Shown: positions 1 to 10,564 of the stretch, in pieces | Numbering within the stretch: position 1 is the first letter of the stretch | Layout: every line of letters starts with the position of its first letter | Source: Goekera deserti | GTDB taxonomy: Bacteria; Actinomycetota; Actinomycetes; Mycobacteriales; Geodermatophilaceae | Reading direction: 5' to 3' | DNA: 64,000 nucleotides | Assembly (NCBI RefSeq): GCF_010685995.1 | Contig: NZ_JAAGWK010000002.1 | Location: forward strand, 124,001 to 188,000 | Made by a program: the position numbers and the translations under genes | The notes under the pieces: model-generated | Told to the model about the DNA's origin: nothing | What the model saw: only the letters and a program-made list of their open reading frames with translations | Databases searched by the model: none

Positions 1-218
1 GCCTCGGCCAGGCGCGCCACCGTGTCGCCGTCGAGCCGGCGCAGCTCGGCCGACAGCAGCGCGGCCTGGCCCACCCCGGTCGACGCGGCCGCGAGCAGGT
101 CGGAGACGTCCACGCAGCGGCGGACCACCGTGACCCCGTGGTCGGCCCGGTCCAGCTCGCCGACCAGCTCGGACTCCCAGGCGGCGCCGGTGACGGCGGT
201 GAAGACCTGCAGTGCCAT
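1..218 (-). CDS. CpaE-like pilus assembly protein, N-terminal part (cut by window start)
   Basis: Only the first 72 or so residues are in the window; the gene runs off the left edge. It begins MALQVFTAVTGAAWESE. The start overlaps the stop of the upstream CpaB-like gene as ATGA (216-220), so the two are translationally coupled. The visible part resembles the receiver-like N-terminal domain that precedes the ParA/MinD ATPase domain in CpaE/TadZ proteins, which place Flp/Tad pili at the cell pole. The ATPase motifs would lie outside the window, so the call rests mainly on the coupling to a CpaB-like gene and on this N-terminal look. Confidence 0.55.
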   Translation of the reverse strand, partial: MALQVFTAVTGAAWESELVGELDRADHGVTVVRRCVDVSDLLAAASTGVGQAALLSAELRRLDGDTVARLAE

Positions 219-1087
219 CAGCCGGTGGTGGTGGCCGGCGCGGGGACCCCCGCGGGCACGGTCGGGCTCGGCCCCGCATCCGGCGGGACGGCATCGGTCG
301 GCACAGCGGCGGTCGGCACAGCGGCATCCGGCACAGCGGCACCCGGCACGGCCGGGGTCGGCACGGCCGGGGGCGGCACGGACCCGGCGGGGGCGGCGAG
401 CCCACCGCCGGCGGGGGTCTCCACCGAGGTGCGCACGACGACCACCAGGCCGCGCCCGCCCACGGCGGCCAGCACCTCCCCGGCGCGCTCGGCGGGCAGC
501 GAGACCACCACCTGGATCGTGGTGGTGGCCGAGGAGAGCACGCCGTCCCCGCGGCCGGAGACCGACTGCACGGTGGCCCCGGCGAGCACCAGCGTGACCC
601 CGCCGTCCGCCGCACCGGTCGCGCCCGTGGCGGCGTCGGCCACGGCGTACACGTCGACGACCTGCCCGCGGGTCAGGCCGGGCGGCGCGAAGCCCGCCTG
701 TACCGGCAGCGCGAGCTGCACCTCGGTGCTCGCGCCCTCCAGGGCCGACCGTGGGACCAGCTCACCGCTGCGCACCGCGCGCGCCAGCGGACGCCCCTCC
801 GGGCGGGTGCTGGTGGACAGGTACGCACCGGCGGCGTCGTCCAGCCGCACCGAGACGGCCACCAGGTCGTCGACGGACAGCACCGTGCCCGCGGCCAGGT
901 CGCCCGCGGCTGCCCAGACCGGCACCGTCGCGTCGGCGGCCGTGACCACCCGGGCACCGACCAGCACCGATCCGAGCACCAGCAGGACGCCCAGCACCAG
1001 GCGCAGGTCGAGCCAGCGGGGCGGCCGGACACGCCGCGGGACGGGACCGCCGAGGTCGCCGGGGTCGTTCGTGCGGGTGGCGCTCAT
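218..1087 (-). CDS. SAF-domain protein, CpaB/RcpC-like Flp pilus assembly
   Basis: 289 residues from the ATG that opens MSATRTNDPGDLGG; longer upstream reads add a low-quality extension. A single membrane helix lies near residues 20-40 (LVLGVLLVLGSVLVGARVV). An SAF domain follows, with the typical DLAAGTVLSVDDLVAVSVRLD block, and then the RcpC-like half around GQVVDVYAVA. CpaB/RcpC proteins sit in the periplasm and act in Flp/Tad pilus biogenesis. The C-terminal 60 residues are a Pro/Ala/Val linker built from a 15-base repeat (298-387). The CpaE-like gene is coupled downstream by an ATGA overlap, which supports a pilus role. Divergent to the HTH gene at 1268. Confidence 0.75.
   Translation of the reverse strand: MSATRTNDPGDLGGPVPRRVRPPRWLDLRLVLGVLLVLGSVLVGARVVTAADATVPVWAAAGDLAAGTVLSVDDLVAVSVRLDDAAGAYLSTSTRPEGRPLARAVRSGELVPRSALEGASTEVQLALPVQAGFAPPGLTRGQVVDVYAVADAATGATGAADGGVTLVLAGATVQSVSGRGDGVLSSATTTIQVVVSLPAERAGEVLAAVGGRGLVVVVRTSVETPAGGGLAAPAGSVPPPAVPTPAVPGAAVPDAAVPTAAVPTDAVPPDAGPSPTVPAGVPAPATTTG
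298..387. repeat. 15-base tandem repeat, six units, inside the CpaB-like gene
   Basis: Six units of 15 bases, starting at 298, 313, 328, 343, 358 and 373, share a GGCACAGCGGC or GGCACGGCCGG core. They encode five-residue units of the A-V-P-x-A kind in the C-terminal linker. The period is a multiple of three, so copy changes keep the frame. Confidence 0.8.
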
Positions 1088-1181
1088 GCGGGGATCACCA
1101 GGGCCTCTCGTCGTCCCACTGCGTGCACTCGGGCGCGGTGGGACGCCGATGATGGCCCACGACGGCGTTGACGCGCATTCG

Positions 1182-1210
1182 CTGTCCACACCTTGGGGTG
1201 TTGTGGACAG
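1182..1210. promoter_or_regulatory. Inverted repeat in the divergent promoter region (candidate operator)
   Basis: CTGTCCACA at 1182-1190 and TGTGGACAG at 1202-1210 are perfect 9-base inverted arms 11 bases apart. They lie 58 bases before the HTH gene and 95 bases from the start of the divergent pilus gene. The half-site resembles high-GC DnaA boxes (TTGTCCACA) but is not an exact match. A binding site for the HTH protein itself is possible; this is inference. Confidence 0.35.
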
Positions 1211-1267
1211 CCGCGAACGTGTGCTCCCCTGCTGCCACACTGTCCCGGTCACCCGAACGGAGGAACC

Positions 1268-1522
1268 ATGGCGACGCAGCGCTTCCTGACCCTCGACGAC
1301 GTCGCGGAGATCCTCAACGTGTCCTGGTCGCAGGCCTACGCGCTGGTGCGTCGCAAGGACCTCATCGCCATCCAGATCGGTGGCCGCGGGCAGTGGCGGG
1401 TCGAGGTCGACGAACTCGAACGCTTCATCGCGCAGAAGTACGCCGAGGCCCGCGCGGGCACGGTCGCCGACGAGCCGGTGCCGGCCGACGGTGCCGCCGC
1501 CACCGACAGCGCCATCGGCTGA
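1268..1522 (+). CDS. Small HTH protein, excisionase/BldC type
   Basis: 84 residues. The start ATG has GGAGG four bases upstream (1259-1263). Residues 5-60 match the MerR-like excisionase HTH family: LTLDDVAEILNVSWSQAYAL, then a wing segment IQIGGRGQWRVEVDELERFI. Such proteins (BldC, AlpA/Xis-like) bind DNA as small transcription or recombination factors. The tail after residue 62 is acidic and Ala-rich. No integrase or phage gene is nearby, so a chromosomal regulator is more likely than an excisionase. An inverted repeat in its own upstream region (1182-1210) could be a target. Confidence 0.75.
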   Translation: MATQRFLTLDDVAEILNVSWSQAYALVRRKDLIAIQIGGRGQWRVEVDELERFIAQKYAEARAGTVADEPVPADGAAATDSAIG

Positions 1523-1546
1523 GCTCCCGCCGCCCCGCCTCGGCGG

Positions 1547-2116
1547 TCACCCCCGTCCGGGGGTGGCGGAGCGGGCGAGCACCACGGCGTCCAGCACCAC
1601 GGCGCGCACCCCGCGCACGGCGTCCCGCCGGCGTGGTTCGTCCAGGTGGTGCTCGGCCAGTTCCACGAAGTCCGCGCCCACCCGGTCCAGGGTGCCGTCG
1701 AGCACCGTGCCGTCGTCGAGGACCACGCTGAGCGGCTGACGGTCCCGGGCCAGTCCCCGCAGCGCCCGACGCAGGTCCAGCCGCCGGCGCACCTCCCCGC
1801 CATCGGCAGGCACCGCCGTGCCCGCGCCGAGCCCGGCCACGGCCCGCACGGCGGACAGCGACACCAGGACCTCCCGGCGCGCGTCGTCGACCACCAGCAG
1901 CCAGTCGACCCCCACCTCGACGAGGGTGCCGCCCACGCTCCCGGCCCCCCGGCAGCCGAGCACCAGCGGCGTGCCGACCGCGCCGCCCAGCCGGTCGCGC
2001 AGCAGCAGGCGGCCATGCTCTGCGCGCACCCGCGAGGGCAGCTCCGCCCGGGCTGCCGCGTCCTCCTCGGCCTCGAACTGGGCCTCGAGGTCCTCGAACA
2101 GCTGCGTCCATCGCAT
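1547..2116 (-). CDS. Conserved actinobacterial protein of unknown function
   Basis: 189 residues from ATG at 2116 (MRWTQLFEDLEAQFEAEE). A GTG at 2122 is in frame, but GGAGG sits seven bases before the ATG and only one before the GTG, which favours the ATG. The protein has an acidic N-terminal helix, then beta-rich segments around GSVGGTLVEVGVDWLLVVDD and LSVVLDDGTVLDGTLDRVG that look like small SH3/Sm-like barrels. No signal peptide or membrane helix. Members of this group are found beside the LysM and Rv3235-like genes in related genomes, as here, where it diverges from the LysM gene. Function not known. Confidence 0.7.
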   Translation of the reverse strand: MRWTQLFEDLEAQFEAEEDAAARAELPSRVRAEHGRLLLRDRLGGAVGTPLVLGCRGAGSVGGTLVEVGVDWLLVVDDARREVLVSLSAVRAVAGLGAGTAVPADGGEVRRRLDLRRALRGLARDRQPLSVVLDDGTVLDGTLDRVGADFVELAEHHLDEPRRRDAVRGVRAVVLDAVVLARSATPGRG

Positions 2117-2222
2117 GGCCACACCTCCACGATCAGGCTAACTGACGCACTTGTCTTGCGTTTGATTGCGTTTGCTTGCTTTGATGCGCACTCGACCGCA
2201 ACAGCTTGCCTCAGGAGGAGAC
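2117..2222. promoter_or_regulatory. Divergent promoter region, locally AT-rich
   Basis: About 100 bases between two divergent genes. The stretch 2150-2190 is clearly more AT-rich than its surroundings and repeats TTGCGTTTG-like words (TTGCGTTTGATTGCGTTTGC). This is the likely place for promoters in both directions. No convincing -35/-10 pair could be fixed by eye. Confidence 0.35.
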
Positions 2223-2933
2223 ATGTCGACTCGGCGACTCATCGCCACGGTGATCGGCATGGCGGGGCTGGCCTGGTGCCTGCGCCTGGTCGGGGGTGGC
2301 CTCGACGAGCTGGCCGCGGCGGCCGGGGACCCGCAGTCCGTGGCCGACCGGGCAGGCGCCGACCAGCTGGTGCTCCTGCTGGCGACCGCCCTGGCCTGGC
2401 TCGTCTGGGGCTGGGGTGCCCTCGGCCTGCTCCTCACCGCGGCAGCAGCGCTGCCGGGTGTGCTGGGCCGCGCCGCCGGGGTGCTGCTCACCGTCGCCGT
2501 GCCCGCCGGGGCCCGGCGGGCGGCCGGGGTGCTGCTGGGGCTCACCCTCACCGCGACCGGCCCGCTGGTCGCCACGGTGGTGGCCGCGCCGGCCGCGGTG
2601 GCCAGCACGCTCGCACCGGAGGCGACCGGCAGCACCGGGCCGGCCGGCGCCGTCGTCCCGGACTGGCCGTCGCAGGCCCCGGCCACGGCGGCTCCACCGG
2701 TGGAGGAGGCGGCGCCTGACTGGCCGCAGGTGCCCACCGGGGCGCACGTCGTGCTGCGCGGTGACTGCCTGTGGGACGTCGCCGAGCACTGGCTGACCCA
2801 GCGGGACGGCACGCCGCCCACCGACGGTCAGGTCGCCGAGGCCGTGCAGCGCTGGTGGGCGGCCAACGCCGCCGTGATCGGCCCGGACCCCGACGTCCTG
2901 CTCCCGGGCCAGGTGCTCACCCCACCCGGATGA
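2223..2933 (+). CDS. Membrane protein with C-terminal LysM-like domain
   Basis: 236 residues. The start MSTRRLIATVIGMAGL is set by AGGAGGAG at 2213-2220. Three hydrophobic helices lie in the first 120 residues (near 6-25, 50-75 and 95-120). A short Ala/Pro stretch follows, then a LysM-like domain in the last 65 residues, beginning VVLRGDCLWDVAEHWL and ending VLLPGQVLTPPG. LysM domains bind peptidoglycan sugars, so the tail should face the wall. Its stop overlaps the first possible start of the next gene (ATGA at 2930). It is conserved beside Rv3235-like genes in actinobacteria; its exact role is not known. Confidence 0.8.
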   Translation: MSTRRLIATVIGMAGLAWCLRLVGGGLDELAAAAGDPQSVADRAGADQLVLLLATALAWLVWGWGALGLLLTAAAALPGVLGRAAGVLLTVAVPAGARRAAGVLLGLTLTATGPLVATVVAAPAAVASTLAPEATGSTGPAGAVVPDWPSQAPATAAPPVEEAAPDWPQVPTGAHVVLRGDCLWDVAEHWLTQRDGTPPTDGQVAEAVQRWWAANAAVIGPDPDVLLPGQVLTPPG

Positions 2934-3016
2934 CCAGCGCCCCCCACCGAGCAGCCGCCGACGAGCGCACCCCCGGCGTCCGGCGAACCCCGTCCCGCAC
3001 CCGACAGAGGAGTCCC

Positions 3017-3796
3017 ATGCCCGCCACCGTCCGCCCCCTGCCCCGGACCGACCCGACCGAGGACGGCCGGCAGGAACACGTCCCCCACGGACGCGGCTCC
3101 TCCGAGCACGGCCCCTCCGAGCACGGCCGCTACGAGCACGGCCCCCTCGAGCACGGCCCCCTCGAGCACGGCCCCCTCGAGTCCGTCCCCGATGTGCCGA
3201 CCCACCGGACGACTCCCCGGGTGCAGGCCGGTCCGCCGCACCTCGCCCTGGTCCGCGGGGGCCGCGAGCTGCCCACCCGCTCGGCCCTGCGGCTCACCCT
3301 GGTGTCCACCCCGCAGCCCGCACCGGACGACGAGCGGGTGACGGTGCGCCCCCGGGTGGCCGGTCGCGTCTCCCCGCGTCCGAGCCACCGGCCGGGGCCG
3401 CGCCCGCTGCTGGACCACCCGTCACCGGCCCCCGGTGCCCCGGTCGACTTCGGTCACCAGCTGACCGGTCGTGACCAGCTGCCCGACCCCCGGGACGCCG
3501 GGCGCCGGCTGGTCACCGCGGCCGTGGAGGCCCTCGCGGGGTTGCGCCCGGTCGCCCAGCTCGCCGCCGTCACCAGCCCCGCGGTGCTGACGGCGCTGTC
3601 CAGCGGGCGCCGCCCGGCGTGGTGCCGGGCCTCCCGGGCGCCGCTGGTCGTCGGCCCGGTGCGGGTGTGCGAGCCGGTCGACGGGGTGGCCGAGGTGTCC
3701 GCCGTGGCGCGTCGCGCCGGCCGTGCCCACGCCGTGGCGGCGCGACTGGAGGGGATCGACGGCCGCTGGCGCTGCACCGCCCTGCAGATCGGCTGA
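3017..3796 (+). CDS. Rv3235 family protein
   Basis: 259 residues from ATG 3017, which has AGAGGAG at 3006-3012; an ATG at 2930 overlapping the previous stop would add 29 low-complexity residues. The N-terminal half is disordered and holds five copies of a 15-base repeat giving EHGPL units. The C-terminal 100 residues form the conserved Rv3235 domain, from RRLVTAAVEALAGLRPVAQL to RWRCTALQIG. The family is found across actinobacteria next to secA; its function is unknown. It converges with secA, with a shared hairpin between the two stops. Confidence 0.75.
   Translation: MPATVRPLPRTDPTEDGRQEHVPHGRGSSEHGPSEHGRYEHGPLEHGPLEHGPLESVPDVPTHRTTPRVQAGPPHLALVRGGRELPTRSALRLTLVSTPQPAPDDERVTVRPRVAGRVSPRPSHRPGPRPLLDHPSPAPGAPVDFGHQLTGRDQLPDPRDAGRRLVTAAVEALAGLRPVAQLAAVTSPAVLTALSSGRRPAWCRASRAPLVVGPVRVCEPVDGVAEVSAVARRAGRAHAVAARLEGIDGRWRCTALQIG
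3104..3178. repeat. 15-base tandem repeat, five units, inside the Rv3235-like gene
   Basis: Units start at 3104, 3119, 3134, 3149 and 3164. The last three are identical (GAGCACGGCCCCCTC), which suggests recent expansion. It encodes EHGPL-type pentapeptides in the variable N-terminal region. Confidence 0.9.
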
Positions 3797-3804
3797 GCCG
3801 ACAC

Positions 3805-3830
3805 CCCGGGCCCCGACGCCGGCGCCCGGG
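3805..3830. terminator. Hairpin between convergent genes
   Basis: CCCGGGC at 3805-3811 pairs with GCCCGGG at 3824-3830. It lies between the stops of the Rv3235-like gene (plus) and secA (minus). It has no T-run, so it is a candidate bidirectional terminator only. Confidence 0.45.
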
Positions 3831-3841
3831 ACGGCCTCGGT

Positions 3842-6874
<3,033 letters not shown>

Positions 6875-6880
6875 GCGACC

Positions 6881-6886
6881 AGAGTA
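6881..6886 (-). promoter_or_regulatory. Leaderless -10 element for secA
   Basis: Minus-strand TACTCT is followed by six bases and then the GTG start, with no Shine-Dalgarno sequence between. This is the TAnnnT-to-start spacing expected for leaderless transcripts in actinobacteria. Confidence 0.5.
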
Positions 6887-6964
6887 GGCGGCTGCGGGCG
6901 GTCCTCGGGCGCCCCGGTCCCACCTGCGCACCCCCAGCCCCAGGCGTCCCGGGGCCGGTCGAGC

Positions 6965-7684
6965 TCAGCGCAGGACGAGCTCCCCGGCCTTGGGGTCGTA
7001 GGCGACCTCGCGCTTCCCCGCCCGCATGCCCTCCAGGATCGTGTCGACCAGCGCCTGCTGGTCGTGGCCCTCCGGCAGCCGCGGCGGGCTGCCGGCGAGC
7101 GCCCGGTCGACCAGGCCGGTGTCCACGTGCGGGGGCTTGACGTCCAGCACGGTGAGCGACCGGCCGCGCAGCTCCCGGCGCAGCACCGACGCCCAGGCGG
7201 ACAGTGCCGCCTTGGTGGCCGAGTACTCGGCCATCTGCAGCGTCGGGGCGTCGGCCACGATCGCCGAGAGCAGCACGACGGCGCCCCCGTCGGACAGCTG
7301 CGGCAGCGCGGCGCGCACCAGGCTCATCGGCGCCAGGGTGTTCACCGCGAAGAGCTCCTCGGTGACGGCGTCGTCGGCGTCGGCGGCCGGGCCGAAGGCC
7401 ACCACCCCGGAGGCGACGACGAGGGCGTCGAGCCCGCCGAGGGCCGCGGTGGCGGTGTCCACGACCGCACGCAGGGCGGTGACGTCGACGGCGTCGGCGG
7501 CCACGGCCGGCACCCCGCCGAGGTCGGCAGCGAGCGCCTGCAGCCGGGCGTCGTCCCGGCCGGTGAGCACCAGCCGGGCACCGGCCGCGGCCAGGGACCG
7601 GGCCAGGGCACCCCCCAGCACGCCCGTCGCCCCGCTGACCAGCACCCGCGCACCCTGGATCTCCACGATTCCATCGTGCACCAC
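6965..7684 (-). CDS. Short-chain dehydrogenase/reductase
   Basis: 239 residues from GTG 7684, with GGGGGAG just upstream; GTG 7681 or 7666 are alternatives. The Rossmann glycine motif GATGVLGGALA lies near residues 16-26. The catalytic Tyr and Lys are in YSATKAALSAW, with a Ser in LLSAIVAD before them, so it is a complete classical SDR. A conserved Asn (VNTLAP) is present. It should reduce or oxidise a small carbonyl or alcohol with NAD(P); the substrate cannot be told from sequence. It diverges from the F420-type oxidoreductase gene. Confidence 0.85.
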   Translation of the reverse strand: MVHDGIVEIQGARVLVSGATGVLGGALARSLAAAGARLVLTGRDDARLQALAADLGGVPAVAADAVDVTALRAVVDTATAALGGLDALVVASGVVAFGPAADADDAVTEELFAVNTLAPMSLVRAALPQLSDGGAVVLLSAIVADAPTLQMAEYSATKAALSAWASVLRRELRGRSLTVLDVKPPHVDTGLVDRALAGSPPRLPEGHDQQALVDTILEGMRAGKREVAYDPKAGELVLR

Positions 7685-7743
7685 CTTTCTCCCCCGGGCC
7701 CGTCCGCGGCGCTCGGGCGCCACACCGGCCCGGCAGCCGGCCG

Positions 7744-7749
7744 TAACCT
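7744..7749 (+). promoter_or_regulatory. Leaderless -10 element for the PPOX gene
   Basis: TAACCT is followed by six bases and the GTG at 7756, with no ribosome binding site in the gap. Confidence 0.5.
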
Positions 7750-7755
7750 GCCGGG

Positions 7756-8145
7756 GTGGCACGAGACCCGCACGACCTGGGCGAGAGCGCCCTGACCTTC
7801 CTCACCGAGCGGCACCTGGCGACGCTGACGACGCTGCGGGCCGACGGCAGCCCGCACGTGGTGCCGGTCGGCGTCACCTGGGACGCCGAGACCGCGACGG
7901 CGCGGGTGATCACCTCGGGCACGTCCCGCAAGGCGGCGCACGCGCGGGCCGGTGGCCGGGTCGCCGTCTGCCAGGTGGACGGCGCGCGCTGGCTGACCCT
8001 GGAGGGCACCGCCACCGTGCGGGACGACGCGGCGTCGGTGGCCGACGCGGTCGCCCGCTACACCCGGCGCTACCGCACCCCCCGGGAGAACCCGGCGCGG
8101 GTGGTCGTCGAGATCGCCGTCGACCGGGTGCTCGGCAACGCCTGA
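7756..8145 (+). CDS. PPOX-class F420-dependent oxidoreductase
   Basis: 129 residues, the usual size for small split-barrel flavin/F420 proteins of the Rv1155 type. The fold marker runs from [20 protein letters not shown] through [11 protein letters not shown], with [14 protein letters not shown] forming the cofactor phosphate side and [20 protein letters not shown] the core strands. Such proteins reduce small organic substrates using F420H2, or bind F420 or haem breakdown products. F420 biosynthesis genes (cofD, cofE) lie 20 kb away in this window. Probably leaderless. It is followed after four bases by the acetyltransferase gene, so the two are likely co-transcribed. Confidence 0.8.
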   Translation: MARDPHDLGESALTFLTERHLATLTTLRADGSPHVVPVGVTWDAETATARVITSGTSRKAAHARAGGRVAVCQVDGARWLTLEGTATVRDDAASVADAVARYTRRYRTPRENPARVVVEIAVDRVLGNA

Positions 8146-8149
8146 CGCC

Positions 8150-8704
8150 GTGGACCTCTCCCCCGTCGACCTGACCAGCGAGGTGGTGCGTACCGCCCGG
8201 CTGGTGCTGCGGCCACCGCACCCGGACGACGCCGACGCCGTCTGGCGCGCCTGCCAGGACCCGGACGTGCAGCGCTGGATCACCGCCCTGCCGGTTCCGT
8301 ACACCCGCGCGGACGCCGCGGACTTCGTCGGCGTCATCGCACCCGCGGCCCGGGCGCGGGGCACCGGCATGCTCGCCGTGGTGGAGGCCGACGGGGAGCT
8401 CGTCGGCTCGGCGGGCATCGACCGCTTCGCCGACGAGCAACTGGGCCCGGCGATCGGCTACTGGACCGCACCGCAGGCGCGCGGCCGTGGCTACGCCGCG
8501 GAGGCAGCCCGGGCGCTCGCGGACTGGGCGCTGGAACTGGGCGCGCCCCGGGTGCACCTGGTCGCCGACGTCCGGAACACGGCCTCGCAGGCGGTCGCCC
8601 GGCGGGCCGGCTTCACCCAGGAGGGCGTGCTGCGCTCCGCGCTGCCCTACCGCGACGGCACCCGCGGCGACGCCGCGATGTTCGCCCGGCTGCCCGGGGA
8701 CTGA
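8150..8704 (+). CDS. GNAT-family N-acetyltransferase (RimJ/RimL-like)
   Basis: 184 residues from GTG 8150, four bases after the preceding stop. The start RTARLVLRPPHPDDADAVW and the acetyl-CoA loop ARGRGYAAEAARAL are characteristic of GNAT_3 (RimJ/RimL-like) enzymes. VHLVADVRNTASQAVARRAG is the conserved beta4-beta5 end region. These enzymes acetylate protein N-termini or small amines; the acceptor is unknown here. The gene ends 24 bases before a long palindrome shared with the convergent hpf gene. Confidence 0.85.
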   Translation: MDLSPVDLTSEVVRTARLVLRPPHPDDADAVWRACQDPDVQRWITALPVPYTRADAADFVGVIAPAARARGTGMLAVVEADGELVGSAGIDRFADEQLGPAIGYWTAPQARGRGYAAEAARALADWALELGAPRVHLVADVRNTASQAVARRAGFTQEGVLRSALPYRDGTRGDAAMFARLPGD

Positions 8705-8728
8705 CCCGGACAGCGACCCGCAGGACGC

Positions 8729-8768
8729 CGAACTGCCCGCAGAGATGGCCATCTCTGCGGGCAGTTCG
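8729..8768. terminator. 40-base perfect palindrome between convergent genes
   Basis: The centre is between 8748 and 8749 and the arms are 20 bases with no spacer. The core is GAGATGGCCATCTC. It lies between the stop of the acetyltransferase gene (plus) and the stop of hpf (minus). The right arm runs into TTCGTGTCG, also found at the 48-base palindrome at 33047. It probably ends transcription in both directions. Confidence 0.75.
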
Positions 8769-8822
8769 TGTCGATCCTGGCGCGGTCTGCTCCCGCGCGT
8801 GCGGGCGGAGGACCCGTGGGGG

Positions 8823-9494
8823 CTAGGCGTGCGCCGCCACGGGCTCCTGGTGGGTCGCGGGCGCGGACTCGGCGGGGGCACCCAGCCGGATCAGCCCGTA
8901 GTCGTAGGCGTGCCGCCGGTAGACGACGGTCGGCTGACCGGTGTCGGCGCACTGGAAGAGGAAGAAGTCGTGCCCGACCAGCTCCATCTCGTGCAGCGCC
9001 TGGTCGACGTGCATCGGGGTGGCGGGGTGCTCCTTCTCCCGGACGATGCGCCCGGGCAGGTGCTCGTCCAGGTCGGTCACCTGCGGACCGGCGGCGGCCA
9101 GCTCCTGGTCCCGGAGCATCGCCTGCTCGGCCGAGGCCGCCTCGGCCATCGCACCGTTGAGCCGCACGCTCTCCGGCGTGCGGCGGCCGTGGTGCACCCG
9201 GCGGCGGTCGGCCGCCCGGCGCATGCGGTTCTCCAGCTTCCCGACGGCCAGGTCGGTCGCCGCCTGGAAGTCCGGGGCGCAGGCCTCGGCCCGCACCACC
9301 GGGCCCTTGCCGCGCAACGTGATCTCCACGCGCTGGCAGTTGGCCGACTGGCGTGGGTTCTTCTCGTGCAACAGCTCGACGTCGATCCGGGAGAGCTTCC
9401 CGTCGAACCTCTCGAGCTGACCGACCTTGTCCTCGACGTGCTGCCGGAAGTGTTCCGGCACCTCGACGTTGCGACCTCGGACCACGATCTCCAT
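8823..9494 (-). CDS. hpf: Ribosome hibernation promoting factor, long form
   Basis: 223 residues. GGGAGGT four bases before ATG 9494 fixes the start at MEIVVRGRNVEVPEHFRQHV. Residues 1-100 are the S30AE domain that sits in the 30S decoding centre, with VGQLERFDGKLSRIDVELLH. A linker follows, and the C-terminal dimerisation domain ends with VVYRRHAYDYGLIRLG. Long HPF alone drives formation of 100S ribosome dimers in stationary phase. The genomic place next to secA and comF is the standard actinobacterial one. Confidence 0.95.
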   Translation of the reverse strand: MEIVVRGRNVEVPEHFRQHVEDKVGQLERFDGKLSRIDVELLHEKNPRQSANCQRVEITLRGKGPVVRAEACAPDFQAATDLAVGKLENRMRRAADRRRVHHGRRTPESVRLNGAMAEAASAEQAMLRDQELAAAGPQVTDLDEHLPGRIVREKEHPATPMHVDQALHEMELVGHDFFLFQCADTGQPTVVYRRHAYDYGLIRLGAPAESAPATHQEPVAAHA

Positions 9495-9563
9495 GAGACC
9501 TCCCTTGGGGGGTGTGATCGATCCGACGCTAGACGACCGAGCTGTGCACCGACAGTCCACCCG

Positions 9564-10469
9564 TCATTCCCACTCCCGCAGGGTGATCACCACGTCACCG
9601 TGGAACGGCGGGCGACGCGGGCTGCTGCGCGGCGTGGCCGCCACCACAGCAGCCAGCACAGGCCACGGCGAGCCGTGTTCCTGCGTGAGCACCCGGCTGC
9701 ACTCGGCCAGCGTCGCGCCACTGGTGACGACGTCGTCCACCAGGACGAGCAGGCCCTGCCCGGCAGCCGGCCGCCCGGGGCGGGCCGGCACGAAGGAGCC
9801 GCGGAGGTTGGCCCGGCGGTCGGCGGCCGACAGGCCCGCCGAGTCCCGGCTACGGCCGCGGCGGTCCACCAGCGCCCGCACCGCGACGTCGACCCCGGCC
9901 GCGCGCAGCTCGGACGCCGCCCGCTCGGCCAGCTCCCGCACGTGCTCCCGGCCCCGGGCCCGCCGGGCGGCCGCGGTGCTCGGCACCGGCACGAGCACCA
10001 CCGGGACCGCCCTCGGGTCACCGTGCTCCCCGGCACCGGGCCCCCGGACCCCGCCCTGTCCCCCGCCCTGCCCCCGGACCCCGCCCTGTCCCCCGCCCTG
10101 CCCCCGGACCCCGCCCTGCACCCCGCCCTGCCCCCGGACCCCGCCCAGCACCCCGGCGACCGCGAGCGCCAGGGCGGTGCCGAGCGGGCGGGCGAGCTCG
10201 GCCCGGCCGTGCTCCTTGAACGCCACGACCGCCGGCCGCACCGGCCCGGCGTACCGGCCCGCGGCGACGGTCGGCGGGAAGCCGGGCGGGGGGCGGCGCG
10301 GCTGGGCGAGCAGCGGCCGGGCCAGCAGCGCCGCGCACCGCCCGCAGAGCCCCGCCCCCGGGACCGCGCACCCGGCGCAGACGACCGGCAGCACGAGGTC
10401 GGCCAGCGCCGCCCAGCCGGCCGCGAGCGCACCGACCCCCCACCGCGCGGGCCCTGCTGCGTCGCGCAC
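9564..10469 (-). CDS. comF: ComF family phosphoribosyltransferase-like protein
   Basis: 301 residues from GTG 10469 (VRDAAGPARWGVGALAAG). Two Cys pairs near residues 29-44 (CAGCAVPGAGLCGRC) form the N-terminal zinc site of ComF proteins. The PRPP-binding motif LVDDVVTSGATL is near residue 250. ComF is needed for DNA uptake in competent bacteria; in actinobacteria its role is unproven. Between the two conserved parts sits an odd Gly/Gln/Arg/Val-rich insert made of a 30-base repeat (10051-10140). The gene lies between lpqB and hpf, as in mycobacteria. The start has no strong ribosome binding site. Confidence 0.85.
   Translation of the reverse strand: MRDAAGPARWGVGALAAGWAALADLVLPVVCAGCAVPGAGLCGRCAALLARPLLAQPRRPPPGFPPTVAAGRYAGPVRPAVVAFKEHGRAELARPLGTALALAVAGVLGGVRGQGGVQGGVRGQGGGQGGVRGQGGGQGGVRGPGAGEHGDPRAVPVVLVPVPSTAAARRARGREHVRELAERAASELRAAGVDVAVRALVDRRGRSRDSAGLSAADRRANLRGSFVPARPGRPAAGQGLLVLVDDVVTSGATLAECSRVLTQEHGSPWPVLAAVVAATPRSSPRRPPFHGDVVITLREWE
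10051..10140. repeat. 30-base tandem repeat, three units, inside comF
   Basis: Units start at 10051, 10081 and 10111. The first two are identical and the third differs by two bases. It encodes the ten-residue unit GVRGQGGGQG. The frame is kept. Confidence 0.9.
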
Positions 10470-10564
10470 CCAGCCAGCCTGCCGCCGCCCCGCTCCCGGA
10501 CGCGGCCGCCGGCCCGCCCTGTGCACGGCACGGCCGCCTGGGGACGACCGGCCCCGCCACCGGC

